DNA of 64,000 bases, from contig NZ_SZUU01000011.1 of NCBI RefSeq assembly GCF_019583405.1, forward strand, positions 1 through 64,000, given 5' to 3'. The notes below the pieces were generated by a model. That model saw only the letters and a program-made list of their open reading frames with translations. It searched no databases and had not been told where the DNA came from. Below are positions 27,185 through 37,099 of this stretch, piece by piece. The position numbers and the translations under genes are program-made. This DNA is from Bacteroides fragilis (lineage in GTDB: Bacteria; Bacteroidota; Bacteroidia; Bacteroidales; Bacteroidaceae). How positions within the stretch are numbered: the first letter of the stretch is position 1; each line of letters begins with the position of its first letter.

Positions 27185-27308
27185 AATCTTGTTAATAGTG
27201 CTAATAAACATATCCCTGAAAGAATGACATTCTACGAATAATTCGTATATTGCAGTATGCTTCTTGAACAGTATGCATTTTGCTTTAAACTAAGATCTAT
27301 TTTATATG
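27185..27308 (+). repeat. Promoter/leader direct repeat, copy 2
   Basis: This is the second copy of the 124-base segment at 25176-25299, ending at the ATG of the next propeller gene. Recombination between copies would delete the first propeller gene and the protease remnant. The stretch 26944-27184 before it holds no recognisable gene. Confidence 0.9.
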
Positions 27309-28535
27309 GAAACAAGACGTTCTTTTTATCCGTTTCTCTTTCTTTTTTCGGTTGCAATGTTTGCTTCCTGCTCTTCATCTGTATCTAAAGAGGGGGATAT
27401 AATAGAAGATTCCACTTTTCGTTCTGTTGATTTGCACATGGTGGAGAAAGCAGAAGGGATAGTAATGTCTTTGGGTGATTTAGTGGAGACATACGATATT
27501 ATTAAGTTGGAGAATAAGGATGAGGCACTTATTAAAACCTATTCATTTGGTATCTTTGTGACGGACAATTATATTTTGTTAAAGCCTGATGCTATATCCC
27601 CTGTTAAATTATTTACGCGTAAGGGAGAATATGTAGCAGACATTGGAGGCATAGGGCAGGGACCTGGAGAATATAAAACAATGTATTCATGGATGCTGGA
27701 CGAAAAGCTAAGTCGTATTTATTTAGGTTCGGGGAATTCGAATAAAGTGCTTATTTATGATTTGAAGGGTAATTATTTACCTGAAGAGGTTATTCATTTT
27801 GAGGAAATAGTACATAAACCTTGGATTTGGGTTGATGATAATAAAAAGAACATAGCTGTAGTTGGTTTGCCATTTTCTGAGAATGAGAATTCGAACTTTG
27901 AAATTAGCAGCAATTTGTGTTGGGTTCAAAATTTGAAAGGTGATATCGTACATAAGGTTTCAGCGAAAAATTATGGTTTAAGTGGAGATTATAGTAATGA
28001 TTTGGTTGTGGTTCGAAATGTGGATGCGTTTTCTTTCTCCATATTTGAAGATCCGGGGTTACGTACTCGTCCTGATACCTTGTATCATTATGATACTAAA
28101 AGGAATATAATAATACCTTGTTTTACATTAGATTATGTTGTTGCTGCAAATCGAAGAGTTGCGACTATTTTATATGAAACATCCCAAAGCTATTGGGCAC
28201 GTGTTACATTATATCCTAATAATACTTCTTCAAGTGCTTCTCCTGTCCGTCTGACTACATTTAATGTTTGTGTTTCGAAAAAGGATGGCAGTGTAAGTCG
28301 CATTGATCGCTTTACTGATCCTCTTTTAGGTTTATCTTATCCTTATTTGGTAATGCAGAATGGTTATGTTTGTATTACTTTCGAACCTCTTGGACTGATG
28401 GATGCTTTAGATAAAGTCCTTGCCCAAACTGATTTAAAGCCTGAAATATGTAAGCGGGCCACCGATTTACGAAATAGTCTGCATGAAAATGATAATGACA
28501 TTCTTATGATTGGGAAACTTAAATCCAACTATTAG
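27306..28535 (+). CDS. Six-bladed beta-propeller lipoprotein 2
   Basis: The 409-residue lipoprotein has its lipid-attachment Cys at residue 22 (MFASC), the GGIGQGPGEYKTM hallmark near residue 115 and the C-terminal tail NDNDILMIGKLK. It is a divergent paralogue of its neighbours. The next propeller gene starts 24 bases downstream, so the two are probably cotranscribed from the duplicated promoter. Confidence 0.8.
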   Translation: METRRSFYPFLFLFSVAMFASCSSSVSKEGDIIEDSTFRSVDLHMVEKAEGIVMSLGDLVETYDIIKLENKDEALIKTYSFGIFVTDNYILLKPDAISPVKLFTRKGEYVADIGGIGQGPGEYKTMYSWMLDEKLSRIYLGSGNSNKVLIYDLKGNYLPEEVIHFEEIVHKPWIWVDDNKKNIAVVGLPFSENENSNFEISSNLCWVQNLKGDIVHKVSAKNYGLSGDYSNDLVVVRNVDAFSFSIFEDPGLRTRPDTLYHYDTKRNIIIPCFTLDYVVAANRRVATILYETSQSYWARVTLYPNNTSSSASPVRLTTFNVCVSKKDGSVSRIDRFTDPLLGLSYPYLVMQNGYVCITFEPLGLMDALDKVLAQTDLKPEICKRATDLRNSLHENDNDILMIGKLKSNY

Positions 28536-28559
28536 TAATAACCTATAAATTATCGTCCT

Positions 28560-29804
28560 ATGAAGTTAGATTATATCGCATTGTTTTTGGTATTGTTTTT
28601 TCTTGCTGCTTGTGGCAGCAAGCCTTCTTCTCCGGATATGGTGGATGATAACGCTTTATCGGCTGAGGAAACCTTTAAAGACATTGATCTTGCTAACAAT
28701 CTGAAAGATTGTGGCAAGCCTTTACTGTTGAGTGACATCGTAAAAGATGTGGAGTATGTGAAGCTGGAAACGCAGGATAATATATTAGTCGGTGATATAA
28801 AGCAGCTAAAGCGGACGGAGAAGTTTGTCTTTATTTATTCAAGAAATCAGAACCATGTCATGATGTTTGATATTACCGGGAAGTTTATCCGTAAAATCGG
28901 TCGTGTAGGTCAGGGTCCTGGAGAGATAGCTAATATTGACTTTTTCACAGTCAGTGACAATTTGGTATTTATTTATCCGTTCAGCCGTAATGGCAGCCTG
29001 ACAGTCTATGATATGCGGGATAACAGCTTCGTCAAGGAAATTCCTTTAAAATGGCCTATTTTTTTTAGTAGGGCCATCGATGTGATGGGAGATTGTTTGA
29101 TTTATTATCCCGGTACTGTTTATTCGCCTGATAATAGCAAGACATTCATAAGCGCTTGTGTTGCGAATGGAGAAGGAGAGACATTGATGGAGCAAATCCC
29201 TTACTTATCTTCTGGTGATAAGAAAATATTACAATTGTCTTCTGATCCTTCTTGGCTCTATCGTGGAAGAAGTAACGTTTATTCGTTTATTAATGATACG
29301 ATCTACGGCATTACTTGTGATTCTATTTTTCCCCGTTACCATCTTTTTCTTGGAAAATATAAATTGCCTTCCGGAAGATATGATCCTACTCATGATTATG
29401 GTTGGGGAGATTTTGTTCTGATGCAAAGTGTTTATGAAACTAAAGAGTTTCTTTTTTTTAAATTTTGGTTTGATAAAAAGTTGTGGTTCAGCCGATATGA
29501 TAAAAAAACGGAGAGGATCGACTCTTGGGAGCAAACTCCTTTTAAAGCTCATCATTGGGTGATACTCGATGCACCGGGTATAACGAATGATATTGACGGC
29601 TCTCAATCGTTCAAAGACTTCTATAATGTAGGTGAAAACTGTTTTCACTTCGCAATCACTCCGGATAATTTGGATCAGATAAAGCGCAACGTCGCTGAAG
29701 CTAAGGTCAAGTTTCCTGAGAAACAGGCCGAACTGCTGGAGCTTCTTGATGAAATGGGCGAGGATGACAATCCGATTATTGCTTTCTATAAATTGAAAGA
29801 CTGA
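28560..29804 (+). CDS. Six-bladed beta-propeller lipoprotein 3
   Basis: The 414-residue lipoprotein has Cys18 in LAAC, the hallmark GRVGQGPGEIANI and the tail GEDDNPIIAFYKLKD. It is the closest paralogue of the protein at 31322: both have an N-terminal DCG element, RYHL-LG-YKLP and a GITNDIDG stretch. The role is unknown beyond a likely surface or periplasmic propeller. Confidence 0.8.
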   Translation: MKLDYIALFLVLFFLAACGSKPSSPDMVDDNALSAEETFKDIDLANNLKDCGKPLLLSDIVKDVEYVKLETQDNILVGDIKQLKRTEKFVFIYSRNQNHVMMFDITGKFIRKIGRVGQGPGEIANIDFFTVSDNLVFIYPFSRNGSLTVYDMRDNSFVKEIPLKWPIFFSRAIDVMGDCLIYYPGTVYSPDNSKTFISACVANGEGETLMEQIPYLSSGDKKILQLSSDPSWLYRGRSNVYSFINDTIYGITCDSIFPRYHLFLGKYKLPSGRYDPTHDYGWGDFVLMQSVYETKEFLFFKFWFDKKLWFSRYDKKTERIDSWEQTPFKAHHWVILDAPGITNDIDGSQSFKDFYNVGENCFHFAITPDNLDQIKRNVAEAKVKFPEKQAELLELLDEMGEDDNPIIAFYKLKD

Positions 29805-29906
29805 AACGGAATATATTTTAGACGAAAGACCTGGTATAACGGTATGTAACCTGAGATTCTTTGAACGTAATCAGTAAGTATAATAATACTTGTAAAATTT
29901 AGGTTT

Positions 29907-31115
29907 ATGGATAAAATCTATTTATGGCTTCTGCTTCTCATTTCATGGAGTTGCTCTCATACTAAAGAAAAGGTTTCTAATGACATGGATTCCTCTTTGT
30001 GTGTCATAGATGTTACTTGTGAATATCCTGTTGAGAAAGTGAATATACATGATGTTGCCGATGTAGAGTATGTTCCTTTAGAAACGACACGAAATTCACT
30101 GCTTGCGTCGGATTGTTCCGCTTTTCGGATTTCAGATGATTATATAACTGTCGCAAGTGGTGTTGATAATGGCAATATCTTTTTCTTTAATAGAAAAGGG
30201 AGGTACTTGTGGACTTTTAACCGGCGAGGAGGATCTGCTGAAGAGTACAGTTCTATAACCGCATGGGATGCCGATTTTGGCATGCAAGAAATATACATCT
30301 ATGATTCGTTCAGGAAAAAGATATATATTTATTTTTTTGATGGACGGTATAAACGTAGCCATGCTTTGCCTATGAAGGATTGCACATTTATCGATCTGTA
30401 TAATTATGATAAGGATTATCTGATAGGTTATAATCGGTTTTATGACTTTCGCAAAAAGAAAAAGGTGGATACGCATCCTTACTATCTGATCGATAAACAG
30501 AGCGGAGAGATGTCTTCCATCGGGATTGCTGTGGATAAACCTATCAGTGAGAAGGTGCATACAGAGATCGTCAAGTTTCCCGGAGGGGCTTATAAAGATC
30601 AGGTCCTCTTTCTCATAACCGCGCTGATAAAAAATGGCGATGCTTTCTTGATTGCCGACTATGCTTTGGATACTATTTACAGCTATCGTCATCACAAGCT
30701 GGTTCCTATCGCCGTGCAGACTCCTTCGGTATATGCGTCAGATCCACCGGTCATTGTCGCTTGTGAATTATACACCGATTCATACTTGTATTTTAGAATA
30801 ATTCCGATGTATTATAATCCTTCTGCTCCCATGTCTCCTATGGCGGATGTTCCTGAGCTTGTGTTAAACAGGCATACAGGCAAGATTGCGGAATGGAAAA
30901 TGTATGATTATAATTATTCCTCCGATATAGAAAGGCCTGTGCCGACTATGATACTTCAGTCTGCTGATAGAGAAAATTATGGTATAAGTATGTTTGGGGC
31001 GGAAAGGCTTATTGAACAATATCAAGCGGGCGGGTTGAAGGGGGAGCTGAAGGATATTGCATCCCGATTGAGTATAGATGACAATGATATATTAATGATA
31101 TGTAAATATAAATAA
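29907..31115 (+). CDS. Six-bladed beta-propeller lipoprotein 4 (EEY subtype)
   Basis: The 402-residue protein has Cys16 after an unusual lipobox (ISWSC). In place of GQGPGEY it carries RGGSAEEYSSI, a subtype shared with the gene at 35446 (GMSGEEYGDI). It also shares the opening DVADVEYVPLET and the tail DDNDILMICKYK. It is downstream of propeller 3 with a gap of about 100 bases. Confidence 0.78.
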   Translation: MDKIYLWLLLLISWSCSHTKEKVSNDMDSSLCVIDVTCEYPVEKVNIHDVADVEYVPLETTRNSLLASDCSAFRISDDYITVASGVDNGNIFFFNRKGRYLWTFNRRGGSAEEYSSITAWDADFGMQEIYIYDSFRKKIYIYFFDGRYKRSHALPMKDCTFIDLYNYDKDYLIGYNRFYDFRKKKKVDTHPYYLIDKQSGEMSSIGIAVDKPISEKVHTEIVKFPGGAYKDQVLFLITALIKNGDAFLIADYALDTIYSYRHHKLVPIAVQTPSVYASDPPVIVACELYTDSYLYFRIIPMYYNPSAPMSPMADVPELVLNRHTGKIAEWKMYDYNYSSDIERPVPTMILQSADRENYGISMFGAERLIEQYQAGGLKGELKDIASRLSIDDNDILMICKYK

Positions 31116-31129
31116 GTGAAATCAATGCA

Positions 31130-31280
31130 AAGTTAGAGAATATGGTTTGGCCGTTATGATAAAGAAAGGCTAAAATCGATTCTTGAGAGATAAGGATTTT
31201 ACACCTTGGAAGAAATTTCTTTTATAAAGATGCAGAATGTACTGTTTGGGGCGTTCATGTTTTGAAGGATTAGATTACGA
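31130..31280 (+). pseudogene. Remnant of a beta-propeller gene
   Basis: The stretch around 31142-31190 reads WFGRYDKERLKSILER, matching WFSRYDKKTERIDSWE in the gene at 28560. The surrounding frame is broken by stops. It is a short decayed 3' segment of another family member between two intact copies. Confidence 0.5.
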
Positions 31281-31321
31281 TGTTAATTAGTGATTTTTCA
31301 TAAACGATATGAATTAATGAT

Positions 31322-32596
31322 ATGTATAAGTCTTTGAGTTGTATATTAGGTCTGTTTTGTATCTTTATTGCTTGCCAGAGCAGGAAGAACAATGATCAAT
31401 CATCTGTTGCCAGTGATACGCAGTTCCACGTAGAGGCCTTTCGTGAAATCAATTTAGCTGATCATCTTTCCGACTGTGGTGAAGAGCTGTTGATGAGTCT
31501 GTTTATAGAGGATGTGGAATATATTAAACCTGAAACAACCGATCAGTCGTTGATAGGCTATATTTCTAAGATACAATTAACTCCTCACTTCCTTTTTGTA
31601 AAGAGTGATGGAGAGAATTCTTTAATAAAAATGTTTAGTAGAGATGGAGCTTATATTCGTTCACTCGGAAAGTTGGGACAAGGGCCGGGAGAAACCAATA
31701 CAATACTTGGTTTTTCAGCTACGGATAGTCTTGTATATGTAAAAGCTGCTTATCGTAGTGGTTTTTTTGTATATCGGGTACATGATAATCAATTTATTCA
31801 AAAGATAGTTCCGTCCAAAGATTTTGAAGCATTGATGAGTGCATCTGCTGATTTTGATCTTTTGAATAATAACATTGTTTGTTATCCTGGTTTTATACCG
31901 GAAGGTCAACTCTTTCCTCAATATGTTTCTACTGTTTGTATTGTAGGAGCTGACGGTACTGTTGTGACAAATCAAAGCCCTTATCTCGGATCCAGTTTTT
32001 ATGCGAATTGTCCTCAGTTTGTGATGATTGATAGACCACGGCATTGGTTTTATGATAATTCCTATAATGCTTATTCTGTAATTAACGATACAATCTATGG
32101 AGTAAGTCTGGACTCTATCTTTCCCCGTTATCATTTAAATCTGGGACGGTATAAGTTGCCTGTTTCCGAGTATCAAATAAGTCGGCAAAGCAGGCGAGAA
32201 AACTATATCTTAATGATGTCTATCGCAGAGACCAAAGACTTTTTGTTGCTTACTTATGTTTATGGAAAAAGGTGGTGGTATAGTTTCTTCAATAAGCAAA
32301 CGGGAGGTGTGAAGAGTTGGAGTCAATCTTCTGATAAGATAGGTGGTTGGTTTGCATTAGGTACTCCCGGGATAACAAATGACATAGACGGTGGTGTTAA
32401 TATAGGCGGATTCCGCTATATTGATAATCGACATGTTTATTCGATTATTGATGCAGTTCAGGCAGATAAATTGAAGACAACGATAAAAGATGCCAAAGTT
32501 AAACTCCCGAAGAAGAAAGCCGAATTAATGCGTCTTCTTGATGAAATGGGAGAAGATGACAATCCGATTATTGCCATTTACAAGTTAAAAAATTGA
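31322..32596 (+). CDS. Six-bladed beta-propeller lipoprotein 5
   Basis: The 424-residue lipoprotein has Cys18 in IFIAC, the hallmark GKLGQGPGETNTI and the tail GEDDNPIIAIYKLKN, nearly identical to that of propeller 3. The similarity of these two, with a gene remnant between them, points to repeated tandem duplication. Confidence 0.8.
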   Translation: MYKSLSCILGLFCIFIACQSRKNNDQSSVASDTQFHVEAFREINLADHLSDCGEELLMSLFIEDVEYIKPETTDQSLIGYISKIQLTPHFLFVKSDGENSLIKMFSRDGAYIRSLGKLGQGPGETNTILGFSATDSLVYVKAAYRSGFFVYRVHDNQFIQKIVPSKDFEALMSASADFDLLNNNIVCYPGFIPEGQLFPQYVSTVCIVGADGTVVTNQSPYLGSSFYANCPQFVMIDRPRHWFYDNSYNAYSVINDTIYGVSLDSIFPRYHLNLGRYKLPVSEYQISRQSRRENYILMMSIAETKDFLLLTYVYGKRWWYSFFNKQTGGVKSWSQSSDKIGGWFALGTPGITNDIDGGVNIGGFRYIDNRHVYSIIDAVQADKLKTTIKDAKVKLPKKKAELMRLLDEMGEDDNPIIAIYKLKN

Positions 32597-33305
32597 AGGG
32601 GAGCTATGATGGGCTGGTCTGGCAAAAGACTACTTAATTATGAGATAGCAGTAAATAGGCATGTATTGCGAATAGATACATCAGATTAAGCACCTTTCTT
32701 AGTTGTTAAATTGGCGAGTATCTCTTTTATGTCCTGTTTGCGAATTTATTAGAATATAGAGTTTTTTAAAATTCTATTGTATTAAGAATCAGTTAGTTTT
32801 CTCTATTTGTTTTGGGCGATTAGAAGGGCTGTTTTAACACACTGTTAAAGCAAGTCTTTTGATGATAAGGAACAGCTCTTTTAAATGCAAAAGACTTGTT
32901 CTTTGCATCCAAGAATAGAATGCTCTAAAAAATAGCATTAACAATGTTAATTGGGATGACAGTCTGGGACTATATGAAATCTGTTTATTTGATTATTACT
33001 GATGGCTGTTTTCTATTCTTTTCTGGAAAGCGTTTAAATATGCCTTATTGTGCTATTTTAACTTTTGGCTTTGCTTTTAATGATATGTATGATATTAATG
33101 ACTTTTATTTGGTCGATAATTGTAATATATCTTTGAGAACGAAAATATATACATTAGATTTTTGAATAACTATACTATTTTGTGTTAAAACATAGAATTA
33201 AATATTATCTTTACGAGTATTGAAAGGGTCTATTATGATATGAAACGATATAGAAGCGGAATCTGAAAAGCTAAAAGAGTAAGAGTAATTTTGTATTGTT
33301 TACTT
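32597..33305. other. AT-rich intergenic region before the S41 peptidase
   Basis: About 700 bases hold no convincing gene; a 73-codon frame at 32944-33165 has no ribosome site or recognisable domain. A 10-base inverted repeat, CAAGTCTTTT (32851-32860) with AAAAGACTTG (32889-32898), could fold into a regulatory hairpin. A smaller AATGCT/AGCATT pair follows at about 32920. Confidence 0.5.
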
Positions 33306-35078
33306 ATGAAAAACATAAAGAAAAGATATGTATTTATTCTGATATTGGTAGGTTTACTTGCTATTCCTATTTATAAATATGTTCGATGGTTAAATTTTTA
33401 TTATAGGTTTAGCTCGGAAATAAATTTATATACTGATTCTATATTTAAAGAAAAAAAAAGAATAGATAGCTTTGTGCCAACAGTCTTTGATGCTAATGCC
33501 CGCTTGTTTTATTTGTGTAAAGTTTGGGGATTTATAAAGTATTACCGTGAAGATGCCCGTCTTTCTGTTAGTCAAATGGATAGCCTGTTACTTGCTAATA
33601 TTTCCAGGGTGAAAAGGGCGGATTCTAAGGATAAATATTGTGCAATATTGGATAGTCTGATTGAATACCCAGCGATTTCTCAATCGAAAAATAAAAATCC
33701 ATATCCTGATTTAAATGATTATGTCTTAATAAATAACGAATGGATGGATGATACTATATGTCTCGATTATAGAATTAAGAAAAAACTTGAAGCCATGTTT
33801 TATTCTCACTCCGGACGTAGAAATCGCTTTGTTTTTAATAAATCTATCGGTAACATTGCCCTAATTGATGAATTGGAATATGCCTCTTTCCCTAAAAGAG
33901 ATATGCGTTTGGTTGGACTCTTTCAATATTGGAATTTGATAAACTATTTTTATGTTTATAAAAATAGTATTGAGGGTGACTGGGACCGAATCTTATATGA
34001 GTCTATACCACTTTTCGAAAAAGCGGATTTGCCCAAGAAATATCATTTGGAAATATATCGATTAACCAATCGGCTACGTGACACCCATGCTTCTTACCCG
34101 GCAACAATTGATGGACTTGTATTTGGCCCATATCGACCTAATTTCAGAATGAGTTTGATTAATGATACATTTGTAATCAATCAAATCCGGATTCCGGCTT
34201 ACGATAAAGGTGCTTTTGAAATCGGTGATATTGTTTTGAAAGTTGACGGACGGGATATTCATCAGTTAGCTGATAGCCTAAAGGAATTTGTTTGTGGAGG
34301 AAACTATTGGCCTGACCAAATGTTTATTTGTAATGCTATTTTGTCTCAATATGATTCTGCTACTGTATTCACGTTGCTTAGAGATGGGGAGACTTTAAGA
34401 ACTAAATCAGACAACTATTCTGCATACGATTTATTTCAAAAAGAAAGACTAATTGATAGGAATAATGAAAAGCTTCCATTGTATCATTGGGTAAATGATA
34501 GTATTGCATATTTGAATTTACGTTCCGCTTCTGTTGATAATATTTATGATAATTATGATGCCATTAAAACTGCATCTGCCATTATTCTAGATTTGAGATC
34601 TTATCCTTATACCGATATAATTTCGTCATTAACTAAAATGTTTGTTCCTCCCAACTCATTTTTTGCTTATTCAACATATTCGGATACTCGTTTTCCAGGT
34701 ATGTTGAGGTATCACCGATCTTCTTCCAGCAAAATAGGTAGTGAGAACTATTATAAAGGTCGAATTATAATTTTAGTCAATGAATGGACACGAAGTTTCT
34801 CTGAATATTTAACGATGGCTTTACAAGTTAATCCGCGTTCAATAACGGTTGGCAATTCAACTTCGGGGTCTGATGGCAATGTTTCACTTTTTACATTTCC
34901 TGGAAAGGTGCTAACTGCTTATTCTGGGATAGGGATTTATTATCCGGATTTTTCTCCAACTCAACGAGTTGGAGTACGTATTGATTGCATTGCAGAACCT
35001 AGTATTCAAAGTATTAAAGATAGAATTGATGTTGCGTATGAAAGGGCTGTTATTATCGCAAAAGGTGGAACTAACTAG
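33306..35078 (+). CDS. S41-family C-terminal-processing-type serine peptidase
   Basis: The 590-residue protein has an N-terminal membrane anchor (FILILVGLLAIPIYKYV), a PDZ-like region around residues 285-345 (KGAFEIGDIVLKVDGRDI) and an S41 catalytic domain. In the latter the nucleophile Ser lies in NEWTRSFSEY, followed by STSGSDGNVSLFTFPG. It likely works in the periplasm. The ATG at 33306 is used; a TTG five codons earlier is in frame. A truncated copy of its C-terminus lies at 26626-26943. Confidence 0.85.
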   Translation: MKNIKKRYVFILILVGLLAIPIYKYVRWLNFYYRFSSEINLYTDSIFKEKKRIDSFVPTVFDANARLFYLCKVWGFIKYYREDARLSVSQMDSLLLANISRVKRADSKDKYCAILDSLIEYPAISQSKNKNPYPDLNDYVLINNEWMDDTICLDYRIKKKLEAMFYSHSGRRNRFVFNKSIGNIALIDELEYASFPKRDMRLVGLFQYWNLINYFYVYKNSIEGDWDRILYESIPLFEKADLPKKYHLEIYRLTNRLRDTHASYPATIDGLVFGPYRPNFRMSLINDTFVINQIRIPAYDKGAFEIGDIVLKVDGRDIHQLADSLKEFVCGGNYWPDQMFICNAILSQYDSATVFTLLRDGETLRTKSDNYSAYDLFQKERLIDRNNEKLPLYHWVNDSIAYLNLRSASVDNIYDNYDAIKTASAIILDLRSYPYTDIISSLTKMFVPPNSFFAYSTYSDTRFPGMLRYHRSSSSKIGSENYYKGRIIILVNEWTRSFSEYLTMALQVNPRSITVGNSTSGSDGNVSLFTFPGKVLTAYSGIGIYYPDFSPTQRVGVRIDCIAEPSIQSIKDRIDVAYERAVIIAKGGTN

Positions 35079-35298
35079 ACTTTTGCAATTAAAACTTGAT
35101 TTGAATAAAGATTTTGATATATTTTTTGAATTTCACCAACAGGAATTATTCGACTTATTGTTGATTTTTAAAAATATAATTGTATTTTTGAGGATGGGTT
35201 CATGGTGTTGATAGTGTTAAACCATTTGTTAGATTGCCTGCTTCTAATTTACGGGGGTCTGACATGTGATACTATTTAATTCTTATAAATTAGTATAA

Positions 35299-35412
35299 AT
35301 GAAATCAAGTTATCTGTTTGTTGGGATATTTTTGGATTCATGCACAAATCTGCCGCAGGTCGGAGTGAAGGTGGAGAAGGAGGAAAAAGCTGTTCATGCA
35401 GATTCTATCTGA
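35299..35412 (+). pseudogene. Truncated lipoprotein gene start
   Basis: A 37-codon frame encodes a signal-peptide-like start (MKSSYLFVGIFLDSC) with a lipobox-like Cys, then stops after a short charged stretch. It lies 34 bases before propeller lipoprotein 6. It looks like the N-terminal stub of another lipoprotein, though a genuine mini-lipoprotein cannot be excluded. Confidence 0.45.
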
Positions 35413-35445
35413 GAAATACTTTATACATTTTTTAATAGATTTATA

Positions 35446-36666
35446 ATGAAAAACCTATATTTGATTTTAGTGCTTAGTGCGTTGGTGGCCTGTACCGGTA
35501 GTTCTCAAAAAGAGAAGCCGGCATGTGTAAATACTCCTGTCGAGCCGTTCACCGGATTGCCTGTTTTTGATTTGCAGGGGCAATACCCCAAGAAAGAAAT
35601 CATTCTTCAGGATCTCGCCGATGTAAGATATGCCGTGCTGGAAACCGGCGACAGCTCATTGGTCGGTACCCGTCCCATCCTTATGACGGACAGCTTTCTT
35701 GTTACCGTAAACAAGAAAAGTGATGTTATCTTCTTTGACAAGTCAGGAAAATACCTTCATTCTTTTAACCATACAGGCATGAGCGGGGAAGAATATGGGG
35801 ATATTGTCAGCGGTTATTGCATCGATGAAAAAGCCCGGGAGATATTCATCTATGACGGGTTACAAAGCAGGATTCAGGTGTATGGTTATGGCGGCGCATA
35901 CAGGCGCACGCTTAAACTGCCGAAAAACCGCATGTTTGTTTTTTCGATATTTGAGTATGATGAAAATTTCCTGTTTGGCGAAGATTATCGCTTTGTCGAC
36001 TCTCAGGATGAGAGGTATCCTGTCAATAAAACGCCTTATTACAAGATTTCCAAGAAAGACGGGAAATTAACGTCGGTTTCCATCACGGTCAAGGAGAGAA
36101 TAAGGGATGGACTTTATACGGTAGGGGACGGTGAGTCTGGCGGCTATGTAGGTTTATTCATGTCTCCCGTAGCCCGTTTGGGTTCGGATATTCTGATTGC
36201 CGATTATTCTTTGGATACGGCATATGTATATCGTGATGACCATTTGATTCCATTGACTGTCCGGCGGAACCATACAAGCGAAAACAATATTCCGATTTTA
36301 GCGACGGTTGATGTGATGACCGGCCGTTATCTGCTTTGGTACACGATAGTAAAGGATATAGATGTGAAAAATAATCATGTGTCTGATCCGGTAACTTATT
36401 TGTATGACAGGTTTACTAATGAATATTGCCGGGTCGATCTGGTAAACAGGGATGTAGTGTCCGCTACCAATATTCCGGCATTCCAAATGCGATTGTCCGC
36501 CAATTATCATGTAGTGCCTGAAAACTATGCCATACAATGTTATCCGGCTGAGGAGCTCATCGAACTTAACGGGCAAGGAAAGTTGAAAGGAGAGTTGAAA
36601 GAGATTGCTTCAAAATTGAATGACGAAGATAATCCGGTGTTGCTTATCGCTAAGTTTAAGGAATAA
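35446..36666 (+). CDS. Six-bladed beta-propeller lipoprotein 6 (EEY subtype)
   Basis: The 406-residue lipoprotein has Cys16 in ALVAC, the EEY-subtype motif GMSGEEYGDI and the tail NDEDNPVLLIAKFKE. Its DNA is visibly less AT-rich than the other propeller genes, which suggests a separate origin. It is the last member before the RiPP locus, and the truncated protease repeat begins 50 bases downstream. Confidence 0.8.
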   Translation: MKNLYLILVLSALVACTGSSQKEKPACVNTPVEPFTGLPVFDLQGQYPKKEIILQDLADVRYAVLETGDSSLVGTRPILMTDSFLVTVNKKSDVIFFDKSGKYLHSFNHTGMSGEEYGDIVSGYCIDEKAREIFIYDGLQSRIQVYGYGGAYRRTLKLPKNRMFVFSIFEYDENFLFGEDYRFVDSQDERYPVNKTPYYKISKKDGKLTSVSITVKERIRDGLYTVGDGESGGYVGLFMSPVARLGSDILIADYSLDTAYVYRDDHLIPLTVRRNHTSENNIPILATVDVMTGRYLLWYTIVKDIDVKNNHVSDPVTYLYDRFTNEYCRVDLVNRDVVSATNIPAFQMRLSANYHVVPENYAIQCYPAEELIELNGQGKLKGELKEIASKLNDEDNPVLLIAKFKE

Positions 36667-36716
36667 TATTTATAGTATAGCCCTTTGGCAGAACCACTGA
36701 AAAACTAATGCTTTTT

Positions 36717-37098
36717 CTTAAAAGATTTAATGTCTTTTTCGACATGAAATCACAAAGATTAGGTTTGCAGCCAATAAAGAACTACGAACGAGTGGTCAAC
36801 CCTCGGAAGAAACGATTCCACATGTCATCCCGTATAAATAGCCATGGAAAAATTATTATTACTAAAATTGCCGATTATGAGGGGAATTATGTTAAAGAAT
36901 CTGGTTTGTTAGAAGGTGATGAAATTATTGCTATAAATGAAATTCCTATTAAAATGATCTCTTTGGAAGAGGATGCGGAGCTAAGCCGGCAAGACACATT
37001 GATATACGATATTGTCCGTCAAGGTAAATCTTATAAAATACCGGTGGTGATTGATAGAAATGAGCTTCAAGGTGATTGAATGAAATAATAATATTAGA
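36717..37098 (+). repeat. 382-bp direct repeat, left copy (truncated aspartyl-protease/PDZ 3' end)
   Basis: This block is gap-free and nearly identical to 44359-44740 (constant offset 7642, about ten differences). It encodes the last ~120 residues of the protease at 43465-44721, including the PDZ region (ESGLLEGDEIIAINEIPI), but no signal peptide or catalytic part. It is therefore a pseudogene fragment. It ends one base before the stop codon of the response regulator (37100). Confidence 0.92.
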
Positions 37099-37099
37099 A

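Noticed and set aside
25176..27308. Invertible promoter of the type common in Bacteroides
   Set aside because: The two repeats are in the same orientation, with no recombinase gene nearby and no inverted-repeat borders.
32944..33165. 73-codon frame before the S41 peptidase
   Set aside because: AT-rich region where such frames arise by chance; no ribosome site, signal peptide or similarity to neighbours.
36708..37079. Independent 123-residue PDZ protein
   Set aside because: It is a truncated copy of the protease 3' end with no signal peptide, created by the 382-bp duplication.
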